Part shown: one piece after another, positions 43,993 through 53,798 of the stretch
Numbering within the stretch: position 1 is the stretch's first letter
Layout of the letters: every line of letters starts with the position of its first letter
From: Ectobacillus antri
GTDB taxonomy: Bacteria; Bacillota; Bacilli; Bacillales; Bacillaceae_G
DNA length: 64,000 nt
NCBI RefSeq assembly: GCF_003852715.1
Contig: NZ_RIAV01000004.1
Coordinates: forward strand, 124,001 to 188,000
Reading direction: 5' to 3'
The notes under the pieces: generated by a model
The model's input: only the letters and a program-made list of their open reading frames with translations
Told to the model about the DNA's origin: nothing
Databases searched by the model: none
Translations under genes and position numbers: made by a program

Positions 43993-44658
43993 ATGATTGA
44001 AAATATTGTAACAACATTTATAACAAATAAAAAAATGCAGTTTGAGCAGAAAATGAGCAATCCTCTTCAATTTGTAAGTAACGCGAAAAAGCAGATGTTT
44101 CAGAGGGAGCTGGAGACGGCAATTCAAGTGGAAAAAGTCGTGCAACCGGCCGTGAAGCAAACGATGCGCGCTAATGAAACAGAGTCGGTGAAAGAGTACG
44201 AACGCCGTTTTTCCATTGCGCCGGATACTTGGAAATTGGGGAGTAAGTATAATATTCAATCTATAAATCCTGAATATGAAAATATGTATATAGATATTAT
44301 TAAGGAAATGAGTCAAAAGTACGGGGTTCCGGTAAAGCTGATTCAGAAAATGATTGAAACAGAGTCGCATTTTAGGCCTAATACTGTTTCGCATGCGGGA
44401 GCGCGCGGGCTGATGCAGTTAATGCCTGTTAATATAAGGGAGCATGGCGTGACGGACCCGCATGATCCAAGGCAAAATATTGAGGCGGGCGTGAAGGAGA
44501 TCAGCGGTTATTTAAAGCAGTATAAGGGTGATTTGATTTTATCTTTGGCTGCGTATAATGCCGGACCTGGTAATGTAAGAAAGTATGGTGGTGTTCCTCC
44601 ATTTCGTGAAACAGAAAACTACATTAAAAAAATATTGAATGTGGATGTTAGAGCATAA
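43993..44658 (+). CDS. Lytic transglycosylase (SLT domain)
   Basis: 221 residues. The N-terminal ~90 are helical with no signal peptide. The SLT domain follows: KLIQKMIETESHFRPNTVS (catalytic Glu), GARGLMQLMP and LSLAAYNAGPGNVRKYGG. It cleaves peptidoglycan, here probably to let the rod through, and may be exported by the flagellar system since no Sec signal is seen. ATG with AGGTGA upstream. Confidence 0.9.
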   Translation: MIENIVTTFITNKKMQFEQKMSNPLQFVSNAKKQMFQRELETAIQVEKVVQPAVKQTMRANETESVKEYERRFSIAPDTWKLGSKYNIQSINPEYENMYIDIIKEMSQKYGVPVKLIQKMIETESHFRPNTVSHAGARGLMQLMPVNIREHGVTDPHDPRQNIEAGVKEISGYLKQYKGDLILSLAAYNAGPGNVRKYGGVPPFRETENYIKKILNVDVRA

Positions 44659-44673
44659 AGGAGGCGCACATAA

Positions 44674-44901
44674 ATGGATATTAGTGAAAAGATTCCTTTA
44701 AATGTATATTTTGAAATTGGGAAAACAAAGAAACGCATTGATGATTTACTTTCCATTACAAAAGGAACGTTATATCGTCTCGAGGACTCCGAACGAAATG
44801 TGGTTCGTATTATGCTTGAAAACGAAGAAATCGGCAAAGGTAGAATTTTAACAAAAAACGGCCGGATGTATGTGGAAGTGATGTCTTTAAAAGACGAGTA
44901 A
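44674..44901 (+). CDS. Small SpoA-domain (FliN-like) protein
   Basis: 75 residues consisting essentially of one SpoA/FliN fold (IPLNVYFEIGKTKKRIDDLL ... GRMYVEVMSL). C-ring component or mimic. It lies just before fliM; ribosome site AAAGGAGG. One of several SpoA proteins in the window. Confidence 0.82.
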   Translation: MDISEKIPLNVYFEIGKTKKRIDDLLSITKGTLYRLEDSERNVVRIMLENEEIGKGRILTKNGRMYVEVMSLKDE

Positions 44902-44925
44902 TCGGTATGTGGCGGGAGGATTGTT

Positions 44926-45927
44926 ATGAGTGCGGGTGAAAAGTTAAGTCAGGAACAGATTGATGCGCTTCTGAGAGCGGTACAAGAAGGTGATGATTTA
45001 CCGGGGTTTGTGGAGGAGCAAGAAGCGCAAGAGAAGTATCAGGAGTATGATTTCAACAGGCCTGAGAAGTTCGGTGTCGAGCATTTGCGGAGTTTGCAGA
45101 CGGTAGCTACAAGCTTTGGCAAGGCGACGATGCAAAGTGTATCGGCGCGCATTCGATTGCCGATTGAGATGGAACCCGTGGAAACGGAGCAAGTGCCGTT
45201 TTTGTCGGAGTATGTAGAGAAAATGCCAAAGGACTATTATTTGTTTTGCGTGATGGATTTGGGGCATGAGGAGCTTGGAGATATTGTCATTGAAATGGAT
45301 TTAGCTTTTATTTTATATCTTCATGAATGCTTCCTCGGCGGTGACCCGAAAGCGAATTTAAAAGCGCGCCGTGCCTTAACATCTTTTGAACACATTACAT
45401 TGGAAAATTTATTTTCAATTATTTGTGAAAATCTAAGGCAGGCCTTTGAGAGTATCGTGTCGATCCAGCCACGTTTAAAGGCCATGTATACGGTGCCGGA
45501 CGGCTTAAAAATTACCACGGCAAGCGATATCATGGCGTTGCTGCATATCAATATGAAAACTGAGTTTTGGGATACAACGCTTCGCATTGGGATACCGTTT
45601 TTATCGGTCGAGACGATTATGGATCAATTAACATCTGAAAACGTGATTGACCGCATTTTTGGCAATGTGGAAACATACACAGAGCAGGTTGAACAAGAGC
45701 TGAAGAAGATGCCAAGGCCAGTACATATTTCAATTGGGACACAAACCATAACGATTGGTGAGCTAAAGCAGGTGGAAGTAGGCGATATTATTCCTCTTGG
45801 CACAAAAGTGACCGCGCCGTTACAGGGGTATGTAAGTGGTAAGGCGAAGTTTCATTGCTTTATTGGTCGTGAAGGAAATCGTAAGGCGTTTTTGTTTCAT
45901 AAACATTTGAAAAACGACGAGAAATAG
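44926..45927 (+). CDS. fliM: Flagellar motor switch protein FliM
   Basis: 333 residues: N-terminal LSQEQIDALLRAVQEGDDL (CheY-binding peptide region), middle CheC-like domain, C-terminal SpoA domain (HISIGTQTITIGELKQVEVG). ATG with GGGAGGA upstream. Confidence 0.94.
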   Translation: MSAGEKLSQEQIDALLRAVQEGDDLPGFVEEQEAQEKYQEYDFNRPEKFGVEHLRSLQTVATSFGKATMQSVSARIRLPIEMEPVETEQVPFLSEYVEKMPKDYYLFCVMDLGHEELGDIVIEMDLAFILYLHECFLGGDPKANLKARRALTSFEHITLENLFSIICENLRQAFESIVSIQPRLKAMYTVPDGLKITTASDIMALLHINMKTEFWDTTLRIGIPFLSVETIMDQLTSENVIDRIFGNVETYTEQVEQELKKMPRPVHISIGTQTITIGELKQVEVGDIIPLGTKVTAPLQGYVSGKAKFHCFIGREGNRKAFLFHKHLKNDEK

Positions 45928-45963
45928 AAAGGGGGGAAGGGTTGCTTTTGGCAAGCCCGACAC

Positions 45964-46269
45964 GTGAAGCATCAAATAGCGAAAGTAGAACTTATGGATT
46001 TACAGCAACAGGAAATGGTACATGCTGATCCACAACCGATTTGTAATGTCGCAGATATTGCGGTAGAGCTTTCGGTCCGGCTCGGTAAAACAAATGTGAC
46101 AATTGGTGACGTAAGGCAACTTAAGGTTGGGGATTTGTTGCCGGTAATAAAGGAGTCAGGTCACAAGGTAGACGTATATTTAGGTGAAAAAAAAGTAGGA
46201 ATTGGTGAAGCAGTACTTCTAGATGATAAATTTGGTATTATCATCTCCGAGATGAAACGAAGCAAATAA
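45964..46269 (+). CDS. fliN: Flagellar motor switch protein FliN
   Basis: 101 residues with SpoA domain ELSVRLGKTNVTIGDVRQLKVGDLL, typical of FliN. The start is unclear: GTG 45964 has no ribosome site, and the strong GGGGGGAAGGG at 45931-45941 instead serves a TTG (45942) in another frame that stops after 28 codons. The true N-terminus may differ or a base may be missing or extra. Confidence 0.82.
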   Translation: MKHQIAKVELMDLQQQEMVHADPQPICNVADIAVELSVRLGKTNVTIGDVRQLKVGDLLPVIKESGHKVDVYLGEKKVGIGEAVLLDDKFGIIISEMKRSK

Positions 46270-46289
46270 ATGAAAGGATAGCGGCATCT

Positions 46290-46613
46290 TTGTGTCGCCT
46301 TATTTATGATATGACATATGTTATGACATTGCTGCAAATTGCATTGTTCCTTGGGATATTGGGATTTGGTGCGTTTTATATGACAAAAAAAGCAAAAAAA
46401 CAGCAGCTCCATAAGCAAGGGCAGAACGGTTTGATTCAAGTAAAAGATGGTGTTCACTTGAATCATCAAACAAGCGCTTACTTATTTGAAATTGAAGGAA
46501 AGCAAGTATTTACGATTTTAAGCAATAGCGGTGCGCATTCCATTGAGCTAAAGACAAACAGTTTTGATCAAGCACTTCAGGAGTCTCTTGCAAAGACGGA
46601 GGAATTATCATGA
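46290..46613 (+). CDS. fliO: FliO-like flagellar biosynthesis protein
   Basis: 107 residues: one N-terminal transmembrane helix (LLQIALFLGILGFGAFYM) and a cytoplasmic SpoA-like domain, between fliN and fliP as FliO. It assists FliP ring assembly. TTG 46290 with AAAGGA upstream; ATG 46311 is possible. Stop overlaps fliP (ATGA). Confidence 0.75.
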   Translation: MCRLIYDMTYVMTLLQIALFLGILGFGAFYMTKKAKKQQLHKQGQNGLIQVKDGVHLNHQTSAYLFEIEGKQVFTILSNSGAHSIELKTNSFDQALQESLAKTEELS

Positions 46614-47344
46614 AGCACTTGAAATTGCTTGTCGTATTTTTTAGCACCTACTTTATGTTTGCGAGTTCGGCCGCCGCAGCAAATACCAATGAGATACTAG
46701 ATTTTTCAAAAGGATTAACACCAAACTCAAGTGTACAGCTATTTTTACTTGTGACGCTATTATCGCTTTCATCGTCACTTGTTCTCATGTTTACGCATTT
46801 TACGTATTTTATTATTGTACTGGGTCTTACAAGACAAGGTCTTGGTGTGATGAACTTACCACCCAATCAGGTATTGGTCGGTTTGGCACTATTTTTAACC
46901 TTGTTTACAATGCAGCCAGTCATTACAGAATTAAAAACAGAAGTGTGGGACCCAATTCAAAGAGATGAACTCACCTCCGCACAGGTTATTGAAAAAAGCA
47001 CACCTATTCTAAAGTCCTATTTGACAAAGCATACGTATGAGCACGATTTGAAAATGATGCTAAAAGTTCGAAACGAAGTCGTTCCGGAAAAACCGGAACA
47101 ATTATCTTTATTAACGCTCGTACCATCGTTTGCTTTGACGCAAATTCAAAAAGGTTTGCTTACAGGTATGTTTATTTATCTGGCTTTTGTGTTTATTGAT
47201 TTGATTATTAGTACGTTGTTGATGTATTTAGGGATGATGATGGTACCGCCAATGATTTTAAGCTTACCGTTTAAAATTTTAGTGTTTATTTATGTAGGCG
47301 GTTATACAAAGGTTGTCGATATTATGTTTAAGACGGTGTCGTAA
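46610..47344 (+). CDS. fliP: Flagellar export gate protein FliP
   Basis: 244 residues with signal peptide (LKLLVVFFSTYFMFASSAAA) and four membrane helices; FliP motifs LLTLLSLSSSLVLMFTHFTY-like region, LTRQGLGVMNLPPNQVLVGL and MYLGMMMVPPMILSLPFKIL. Core of the export gate with FliQ and FliR. Confidence 0.95.
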   Translation: MKHLKLLVVFFSTYFMFASSAAAANTNEILDFSKGLTPNSSVQLFLLVTLLSLSSSLVLMFTHFTYFIIVLGLTRQGLGVMNLPPNQVLVGLALFLTLFTMQPVITELKTEVWDPIQRDELTSAQVIEKSTPILKSYLTKHTYEHDLKMMLKVRNEVVPEKPEQLSLLTLVPSFALTQIQKGLLTGMFIYLAFVFIDLIISTLLMYLGMMMVPPMILSLPFKILVFIYVGGYTKVVDIMFKTVS

Positions 47345-47354
47345 GGAGGCAATT

Positions 47355-47624
47355 ATGAATACAACACCTATTATTGATGTATTTCAGCACTTTTTTTATG
47401 ATGCATTTCAAATTTTGCTTCCTGTTGCGATTGTGAGCACCGTTGTAGTTGTCATTATCTCAGTTATTATGGCAATGATGCAAATTCAGGAACAGACACT
47501 CACATTTTTACCTAAAATGGCAAGCATTGTAATTGTTTTGTTTGTTTTAGGACCTTGGATGTTTGCTGAATTAACAGAAAGCATTACTGACTTATTTAAT
47601 CAAATTCCACTTTTAGTGAAGTAG
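47355..47624 (+). CDS. fliQ: Flagellar export gate protein FliQ
   Basis: 89 residues, two membrane helices, with QIQEQTLTFLPKMASIVIVL. ATG 47355 follows AAGGAGG; the TTG further upstream lies inside fliP. Confidence 0.94.
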   Translation: MNTTPIIDVFQHFFYDAFQILLPVAIVSTVVVVIISVIMAMMQIQEQTLTFLPKMASIVIVLFVLGPWMFAELTESITDLFNQIPLLVK

Positions 47625-47634
47625 GGACAAATAT

Positions 47635-48396
47635 ATGACAGTTGATCTTTGGCTTGCGGCCTTTTTGGCATTTTGTCGCATCGGTTCATTTTTATTTTTC
47701 TTGCCGATTTTTTCAGGACGGGCCATCCCTGTTATTGCCAAAACGACATTTGGTATGGCGCTCGCCTTCTCGGTTGCCGATCAAATAGACGTAGCAAAGC
47801 TAACAACGTTGCCAGCTATTCTTGCATACGTAGTTACACAATTGGTTATTGGAATTTCATTGGCCAAGATTGTTGAATTTCTGTTTGTTGTTCCCAAAAT
47901 GGCTGGTCATATTTTGGATATGGATTTAGGGATTTCACAAGCAACGTTATTTGATATTAACACTAGCCCGCAATCTACGATCTTATCTACTATTTTTGAT
48001 ATTTTCTTTGTGCTTATTTTTATTGCAATGGGCGGTTTGGATTACTTAGTGGCGACTATTTTAAAGTCATTTGAATACACGGAAACAGCTGCGGCACTGC
48101 TGCAGGAAAGCTTTATTAAAAGTGTATTGGCGACACTGTTGTTTGCTATTACATCGGCGGTTCAAATTGCACTTCCGATTATGGGTAGTTTGTTTCTCGT
48201 TAATTTTGTACTTATTTTAATTGGAAAACAAACGCCACAGCTCAACATTTTTATGAACGCGTTTGTTGTAAAAATTACGTTTGGTATATTTTTGGTCGGG
48301 GCAAGTGTCCCCATGTTTTCTTACGTATTTAAAAATTTAACAAACACATTGCTCGACGAATATACAAATCTATTTAATTTCTTTTTAACAAAGTAG
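47635..48396 (+). CDS. fliR: Flagellar export gate protein FliR
   Basis: 253 residues, about six membrane helices, beginning FLAFCRIGSFLFFLPIFSGR with the FliR/EscT layout. ATG 11 nt after fliQ. Confidence 0.94.
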   Translation: MTVDLWLAAFLAFCRIGSFLFFLPIFSGRAIPVIAKTTFGMALAFSVADQIDVAKLTTLPAILAYVVTQLVIGISLAKIVEFLFVVPKMAGHILDMDLGISQATLFDINTSPQSTILSTIFDIFFVLIFIAMGGLDYLVATILKSFEYTETAAALLQESFIKSVLATLLFAITSAVQIALPIMGSLFLVNFVLILIGKQTPQLNIFMNAFVVKITFGIFLVGASVPMFSYVFKNLTNTLLDEYTNLFNFFLTK

Positions 48397-48405
48397 GGAG
48401 CGTTT

Positions 48406-49452
48406 ATGGCAAAGGATAATAAAACAGAAAAGGCCACCCCACAGAAGCGAAAGAAGGCACGTGAAGAAGGAAATATAGCCAAAAGCAAAGATATTAATAC
48501 ACTGTTTACCTTGCTTGTGCTTGCGGTCATCATATATTTTTTCAGTGATGTGGTTGCGATGGAAATTGGTCAATCGGTCAATGAGTTGCTAGATTCCATT
48601 GATGCAAATTTTAGTGCCGGACCATTTTTGTTGTTAATGGGAAGTCTTTTACTCAAGATTATGGTGCCTGTTATTGTTCTCTTATATGTGTTTCAATTTG
48701 CGAATTATGTGATGCAGGTTGGGTTTTTATTTTCTACAAAAGTAATTAAGCCAAAGCCATCTCGTATTAATCCAAAAAACTATTTTACGCGTTTGTTTAG
48801 TAGAAAGAGCTTAATGGATACATTGAAATCCCTCTTATATGTAGGATTGTTTGGTTATGTAGCATATATCGTTTTAAAGCGAAACGTTGGAGATATGGTA
48901 GGGATGATTGGAATGAGCTGGGGCTTTTCCGCACATCACGTCTTTGATGAGGTAAAAACTGTTTTTCTTATGTTGCTTATTTTAACACTGGTATTATCTG
49001 TAACAGATTTCATTTATCAACGTTGGGAGCACGAGCAGGATTTGAAAATGAAAAAAGAAGAGGTGAAGCAAGAGCATAAGGATGCGGAAGGAAGTCCGGA
49101 GGTTAAGCATAGACAAAAGAGTGTTATGTATGCCATCTTACAAAGCGCTGCGACAAAAAAGATGGAAGATGCCACGTTTGTAATCAACAATCCAACTCAT
49201 ATTTCTGTAGCGCTGCGCTACGATAAAGCTGTGGATTCAGCGCCGATGGTTGTCGCCAAGGGAGAAGAAGAGTTGGCGCTTTATATACGAACGCTTGCCA
49301 AAGAAAAGAAGCTTCCAATGGTAGAAAATAAACCGCTAGCTCGTTCTTTGTATTTTACAGTAGAAGAAGGAGAAGCGATTCCAGAAGATTTATATGTTGC
49401 CGTAATAGAAGTGATGCGGTATTTAATTCAAACAAAACAACTTGAAGTGTAA
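48406..49452 (+). CDS. flhB: Flagellar export switch protein FlhB
   Basis: 348 residues: basic N-terminus (EKATPQKRKKAREEGNIAKS), four membrane helices, and cytoplasmic autocleavage motif NPTH in FVINNPTHISVALRY. Controls the switch from hook to filament export. Ribosome site GGGAG. Confidence 0.96.
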   Translation: MAKDNKTEKATPQKRKKAREEGNIAKSKDINTLFTLLVLAVIIYFFSDVVAMEIGQSVNELLDSIDANFSAGPFLLLMGSLLLKIMVPVIVLLYVFQFANYVMQVGFLFSTKVIKPKPSRINPKNYFTRLFSRKSLMDTLKSLLYVGLFGYVAYIVLKRNVGDMVGMIGMSWGFSAHHVFDEVKTVFLMLLILTLVLSVTDFIYQRWEHEQDLKMKKEEVKQEHKDAEGSPEVKHRQKSVMYAILQSAATKKMEDATFVINNPTHISVALRYDKAVDSAPMVVAKGEEELALYIRTLAKEKKLPMVENKPLARSLYFTVEEGEAIPEDLYVAVIEVMRYLIQTKQLEV

Positions 49453-49464
49453 GGAGGGGGCACC

Positions 49465-51528
49465 TTGTTTGGAAATGCCGCTAAAACCTATTTTTCTATT
49501 TTTATTGCCATTTCATTCGTGATTGCTTTGCTTGTGCCACTGCCGCCGTTTGTGCTAGATTTGGTACTTGTGTTTACATTGGCAATGACTGTACTCGTGT
49601 ATATGCGGGCAACTACGATTAAAGAATGGGATGAATTAAAGTCCTTTCCAACTATGTTGCTTTTAATCGGGATTTTCAAAGTATCATTAAATGTTTCCAC
49701 GACAAGAGCTATTTTAACGAATGGAAACGCAGGGCATGTTATTGAACAATTTGGTCAGTTCGTAATTGGTGGAAACTTATTAATCGGTATTGTCATCTTT
49801 CTTGTTTTAATTGTGTTTCAGTTTATCGTTGCAAACGGTGCTTCAAGGACTTCAGAGGTAGCGGCGCGCTTTACGCTTGATTCTTTACCAGGGAAGCAGA
49901 TGTCTATTGATGCTGACTTAAATCAGCGCATTATTACAGATACGGAAGCGAAGGAAAAACGAAAAAAATTAAACATGGAAACAGAATTTTATGGCGCTAT
50001 GGATGGTGCGGGAAAATTCATTAAAGGTGATGTTATCTTCGGTATCGTTATTTTGATTATTAACGTTACATTCGGACTCATCGTTGGCATGCTACAGCAA
50101 GGGATGACGTTTCAAGAAGCAGCCTATCACTATACAAAACTAACCATTGGTGATGGGATTGTACACCAAATTGGCTCTTTATTGCTTGCGGTATCAACAG
50201 GGATTATTGTAACTCGTGTATTTGATGGTTCTGAAGATACGCTTGGTGACGGTATTTACAAGGAATTAATGACACATGATGTTGTGGTGTATGCACTTGG
50301 CGGTTTGTTTATGATAATGGGTGTGTTTACTCCACTTCCATTTCTGCCGTTTGCACTTGTCGGTGCTGGTGTTATTTTCCTTGGCATGCAATTTAAAAAG
50401 CGCATGAAAAAAGAAACGGAACGAAAGCTGCATGAAGAAATGGAAATGATTAAAAGTGAGGGTGACGGCGGAAAGCCTCTGGAAGACTCATTTGGTGTAT
50501 TTACAGATAAATATCCAATTATCGTAGAGCTTGGACTCGACTTAGCAGCGCTTGTTAAACAGAAAATTAATGGAGAAACGGCACGTGATAAAGTCATTCT
50601 GATGCGTAAATCCATTATTAATGATCTTGGTGTGAATGTACCGGGGATTAATTTTAAAGATAACACTAGTTTTCGCCCACGCGGCAAATATGTCATTAAA
50701 ATAAAGGGTGCTAAAGTCGCAGAGGGTGTCTTGAAATCTGGTCATTTACTAGCACTGAAAACACCGCATGTAATGGCCGATTTAGATGCGGAGCCGACGA
50801 AAGACCCCGTATTCGGTGAAGATGGCTACTGGATTATGGAGCATATGGTACAAGATGCACAGCTGAAAAACTATCAAGTATTGGAGCCGCTTAGCATCTT
50901 GATTACCCACCTTGATGTAATTATTAGGAAAAATCTGCATGAATTGATTCAGCGTCAGCATGTGAAAGATTTATTGAATTCACTGGAAAACGATCATGAA
51001 GTACTGCTAGAAGAAGTGAAAAAGAAAGAAATTGATTTATCGCTTATTCAAAACGTTGTTAAGCAGCTTTTAAAAGAGGGTATTTCTATTCGAGAGCTCC
51101 CTACTATTATGGAGGGGATTATTGACGGTAAAGACATGTATCAAGGTCATGCTGATAGTGTTACGTCTTTTGTACGTGAAAATATTTCAAAAGTCATTTG
51201 TGAGTATGCGAAAAATTACGATGGCAAGATATATGCAGCACTTCTAGTAGATACGATTGAACTTGAAACTGAAATCGTGAATAATCCACAGCAAGGTTAT
51301 CTCTTGAACTGGGATTTAGAGCAAGAGATGAAAGTAATGGAGCAGGTACAGCATATTTTGAAAAAATCGCGCCTGACTGGAAAAGACCCTGTGCTGTTAA
51401 CAAGGAGAAAGGATTTCCGTTTCGGATTTGTTCGCTTGTTGGAGAGATATCAAGTGGATATGAAGGTGCTTTGTGTAAGTGAGTTAGCCCCAGATGTAAC
51501 AGTAGAACAAATCGCGTTGATTGAATAG
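49465..51528 (+). CDS. flhA: Flagellar export protein FlhA
   Basis: 687 residues. Eight N-terminal membrane helices, the FHIPEP-type loop region (LDSLPGKQMSIDADLNQRII) and a large cytoplasmic chaperone-docking domain. TTG start after AAGGAGGGGG. Confidence 0.95.
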   Translation: MFGNAAKTYFSIFIAISFVIALLVPLPPFVLDLVLVFTLAMTVLVYMRATTIKEWDELKSFPTMLLLIGIFKVSLNVSTTRAILTNGNAGHVIEQFGQFVIGGNLLIGIVIFLVLIVFQFIVANGASRTSEVAARFTLDSLPGKQMSIDADLNQRIITDTEAKEKRKKLNMETEFYGAMDGAGKFIKGDVIFGIVILIINVTFGLIVGMLQQGMTFQEAAYHYTKLTIGDGIVHQIGSLLLAVSTGIIVTRVFDGSEDTLGDGIYKELMTHDVVVYALGGLFMIMGVFTPLPFLPFALVGAGVIFLGMQFKKRMKKETERKLHEEMEMIKSEGDGGKPLEDSFGVFTDKYPIIVELGLDLAALVKQKINGETARDKVILMRKSIINDLGVNVPGINFKDNTSFRPRGKYVIKIKGAKVAEGVLKSGHLLALKTPHVMADLDAEPTKDPVFGEDGYWIMEHMVQDAQLKNYQVLEPLSILITHLDVIIRKNLHELIQRQHVKDLLNSLENDHEVLLEEVKKKEIDLSLIQNVVKQLLKEGISIRELPTIMEGIIDGKDMYQGHADSVTSFVRENISKVICEYAKNYDGKIYAALLVDTIELETEIVNNPQQGYLLNWDLEQEMKVMEQVQHILKKSRLTGKDPVLLTRRKDFRFGFVRLLERYQVDMKVLCVSELAPDVTVEQIALIE

Positions 51529-51539
51529 GAGGGTGCATG

Positions 51540-52844
51540 ATGGAACAAAACCTTGAGCGCATTCAAATCATTCGTGCTTCCAATAAGGTTGAACTGTATG
51601 AGAAGCTGTTTGAGCAAAGCGGGGGAGATTATTATTATGTAATTGAAGAGAATATAAAAAGACACCGTATTCTTCCTTGGCGTAAAGAGTATGAGATGAT
51701 TGTGAAATTTGTAGCGCCGGAACCGAAATTAGAGCCAGCAACATTGGTGCCACGGGTCAAAAGTGAAGAAGAGCGAAAAAAAGAGAAACTGGCTTTCATT
51801 ATGAAGGCGTTAGAACGACGTGATGAAAGTTTACCGCAAACTAATATACCGCAGGAAACGTTGCCTCCTCAGAAAAAGAAACAGTTTCTTGAAATGTTGG
51901 AGGAGGGGCATTCGGCAATACAACAAGAAACAGTGTCAGGCCAAAGTATCTCCAAGGAACATGCGGAAATAGTAGCATTAAAACAAACGATTGAAGAATT
52001 AAATAAAAAGCTGAGTTTAGCAAACGAGAAGGAGAATTCCTTTTTAGTAGATAAGCTGGCATATACGCTAAAGGAAAATGACGTAGAAGAGCGTGTAGTG
52101 AACAGTCTGATTGAGGAAATAAAGCAGCTAGAACAAAGCGATAAAACGGAAGCAGACATACACGGACATGTTATTGAAAAATTGGCAGCGTATTTTCAAA
52201 CGGCTGAGCTTGCTGATATATCTGCTTACGGAATGATTGCACTAGTGGGACCGACGGGAGTTGGCAAAACAACAACGCTTGCTAAGCTAGCTTGGCAGCT
52301 TCGTAAAAAACAACGAACGGTTGCTTTTGTCACAACGGATTTGTTTCGTTCTGGAGCCGTATCGCAGCTTCAGGATTATGCGGATGCAATGGGATTTGAA
52401 ATGAAAACGGCAGACAGCCCTGAGGCACTTCGTAAAGTATGTGCGTATTTTAAAGAAAAGAACGTGCAGCACATTTTAATTGATACAGTAGGACGTAGCT
52501 ATATGGACCGCGGCGCGATGGGAACGGTCTTAGATTATATACAGGGAGTTGAACCTGACTTTACTTGTTTAACGGTATCTGCTTCTATGAAAAGCAGAGA
52601 CGTAATGGATTTACTCGCAAAATTTAAGCATACAAACGTGAATGGTCTAATCGTAACGAAATTTGATGAAACAGCATCAATTGGAGAATGGATGACTGTA
52701 TCGTCTCGCTCAGCAATTCCTATCGCTTTCGTTACGGATGGACAGGATGTCACAAAACACATTTGTGCACCGACAAAGCAGCAATTAGCAGAACGTGTGC
52801 TGTCTCGAAATGTAGAATTTCAAGGACAGCTCTTTCTGACATAA
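51540..52844 (+). CDS. flhF: Flagellar SRP-like GTPase FlhF
   Basis: 434 residues: basic N-terminal region (about 1-120), then an SRP54-type GTPase with GPTGVGKTTTLAKLAW, DTVGRS and TKFDE. Helps set flagellar position and number. The second of two adjacent ATGs (51540) is better spaced from AGGAGGG. No flhG follows. Confidence 0.93.
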   Translation: MEQNLERIQIIRASNKVELYEKLFEQSGGDYYYVIEENIKRHRILPWRKEYEMIVKFVAPEPKLEPATLVPRVKSEEERKKEKLAFIMKALERRDESLPQTNIPQETLPPQKKKQFLEMLEEGHSAIQQETVSGQSISKEHAEIVALKQTIEELNKKLSLANEKENSFLVDKLAYTLKENDVEERVVNSLIEEIKQLEQSDKTEADIHGHVIEKLAAYFQTAELADISAYGMIALVGPTGVGKTTTLAKLAWQLRKKQRTVAFVTTDLFRSGAVSQLQDYADAMGFEMKTADSPEALRKVCAYFKEKNVQHILIDTVGRSYMDRGAMGTVLDYIQGVEPDFTCLTVSASMKSRDVMDLLAKFKHTNVNGLIVTKFDETASIGEWMTVSSRSAIPIAFVTDGQDVTKHICAPTKQQLAERVLSRNVEFQGQLFLT

Positions 52845-52858
52845 TTAGGAGGCTTATC

Positions 52859-53629
52859 ATGAACGGACTATACATTGGGTCAATGGGAATGATTAACTAT
52901 CAGCAGCATTTAAACGTACATGCAAATAATATCGCTAATGCACAAACAATAGGATTTAAAGTTGATCAGATGACATCGAAGGTATATGCAAGTGAGAAGG
53001 CGTACAGAAGTGATAGCAACGGTCGGACACCTATCGGTACAATTGAACATTCTGTTGTTCCAAACGCAGTTCACGTAAATCTTGTGCCTGGAAGCATGAA
53101 AGTTACAAATAGTAGTACAGACTTTTACTTAGAAGATGCACCGGGACAAACAAGCTTTTTTGTTGTTGGAAAAAATGATACGCAATATTTAACACGAAAC
53201 GGGAACTTTTCCGTGAACGAAGAAGGGTATTTACAAACCTCGGGTAACGCATATGTACTTGATGTAAACGGAGATCGTATTCGAATGGAAACAGGTGTTG
53301 ATATTACGGTCGATACACAAGGTAAGCTTGTGAACGCACGAACGGGTACTGTCATTGCTACATTACAAACGAGATTAGTAAACGAAGAAGCAGCGAATCG
53401 ATTAGAAAGGCATGCTTTTGAGATGTTTACAGTACAAGATATAAATATAAACGAGCTTCCGCAGGGCACTGCGAAAGTTTATAATTATATGCTAGAGAAC
53501 TCTAACACAGATATGACAAAGGAAATGTCGAATCTTATGGTAAATCAAAGGATGGTACAAGCTTCACAGCGTGTAATGCAATCTTTTGATAAAGTGTATG
53601 AAAAAGAAGCGAATGAATTATTAAAATGA
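52859..53629 (+). CDS. flgG: Flagellar distal rod protein FlgG
   Basis: 256 residues with NNIANAQTIGFKVDQM at the N-terminus and NTDMTKEMSNLMVNQRMVQA at the C-terminus, the rod/hook hallmark. ATG 52859 after TAGGAGG; the in-frame ORF extending back into flhF is not used. Last gene of the island. Confidence 0.9.
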   Translation: MNGLYIGSMGMINYQQHLNVHANNIANAQTIGFKVDQMTSKVYASEKAYRSDSNGRTPIGTIEHSVVPNAVHVNLVPGSMKVTNSSTDFYLEDAPGQTSFFVVGKNDTQYLTRNGNFSVNEEGYLQTSGNAYVLDVNGDRIRMETGVDITVDTQGKLVNARTGTVIATLQTRLVNEEAANRLERHAFEMFTVQDININELPQGTAKVYNYMLENSNTDMTKEMSNLMVNQRMVQASQRVMQSFDKVYEKEANELLK

Positions 53630-53650
53630 GGAGTAATTGCTCCTCTTTTT
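53624..53650 (+). terminator. Terminator at the end of the motility island
   Basis: GAGGAG / CTCCTC hairpin with loop TAATTG followed by a T-run; stop codon in the left flank. Confidence 0.85.
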
Positions 53651-53798
53651 ATATTCGGACCAGTAGTTTTCCTCGCTTTCTAGTTTACAGTCATAGAGAT
53701 GCAGACTTTGATATTTCATGCTATTAGAATAATTACTTGTATATTCAAAATATACAAAAATATATAATGAAAAGTATCTTTTATAAAGGGGGATACTT

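Noticed and set aside
45942-46028. 28-codon TTG ORF in front of fliN as a real gene
   Set aside because: Low-complexity product and no conserved features; kept only as a clue to the unclear fliN start.
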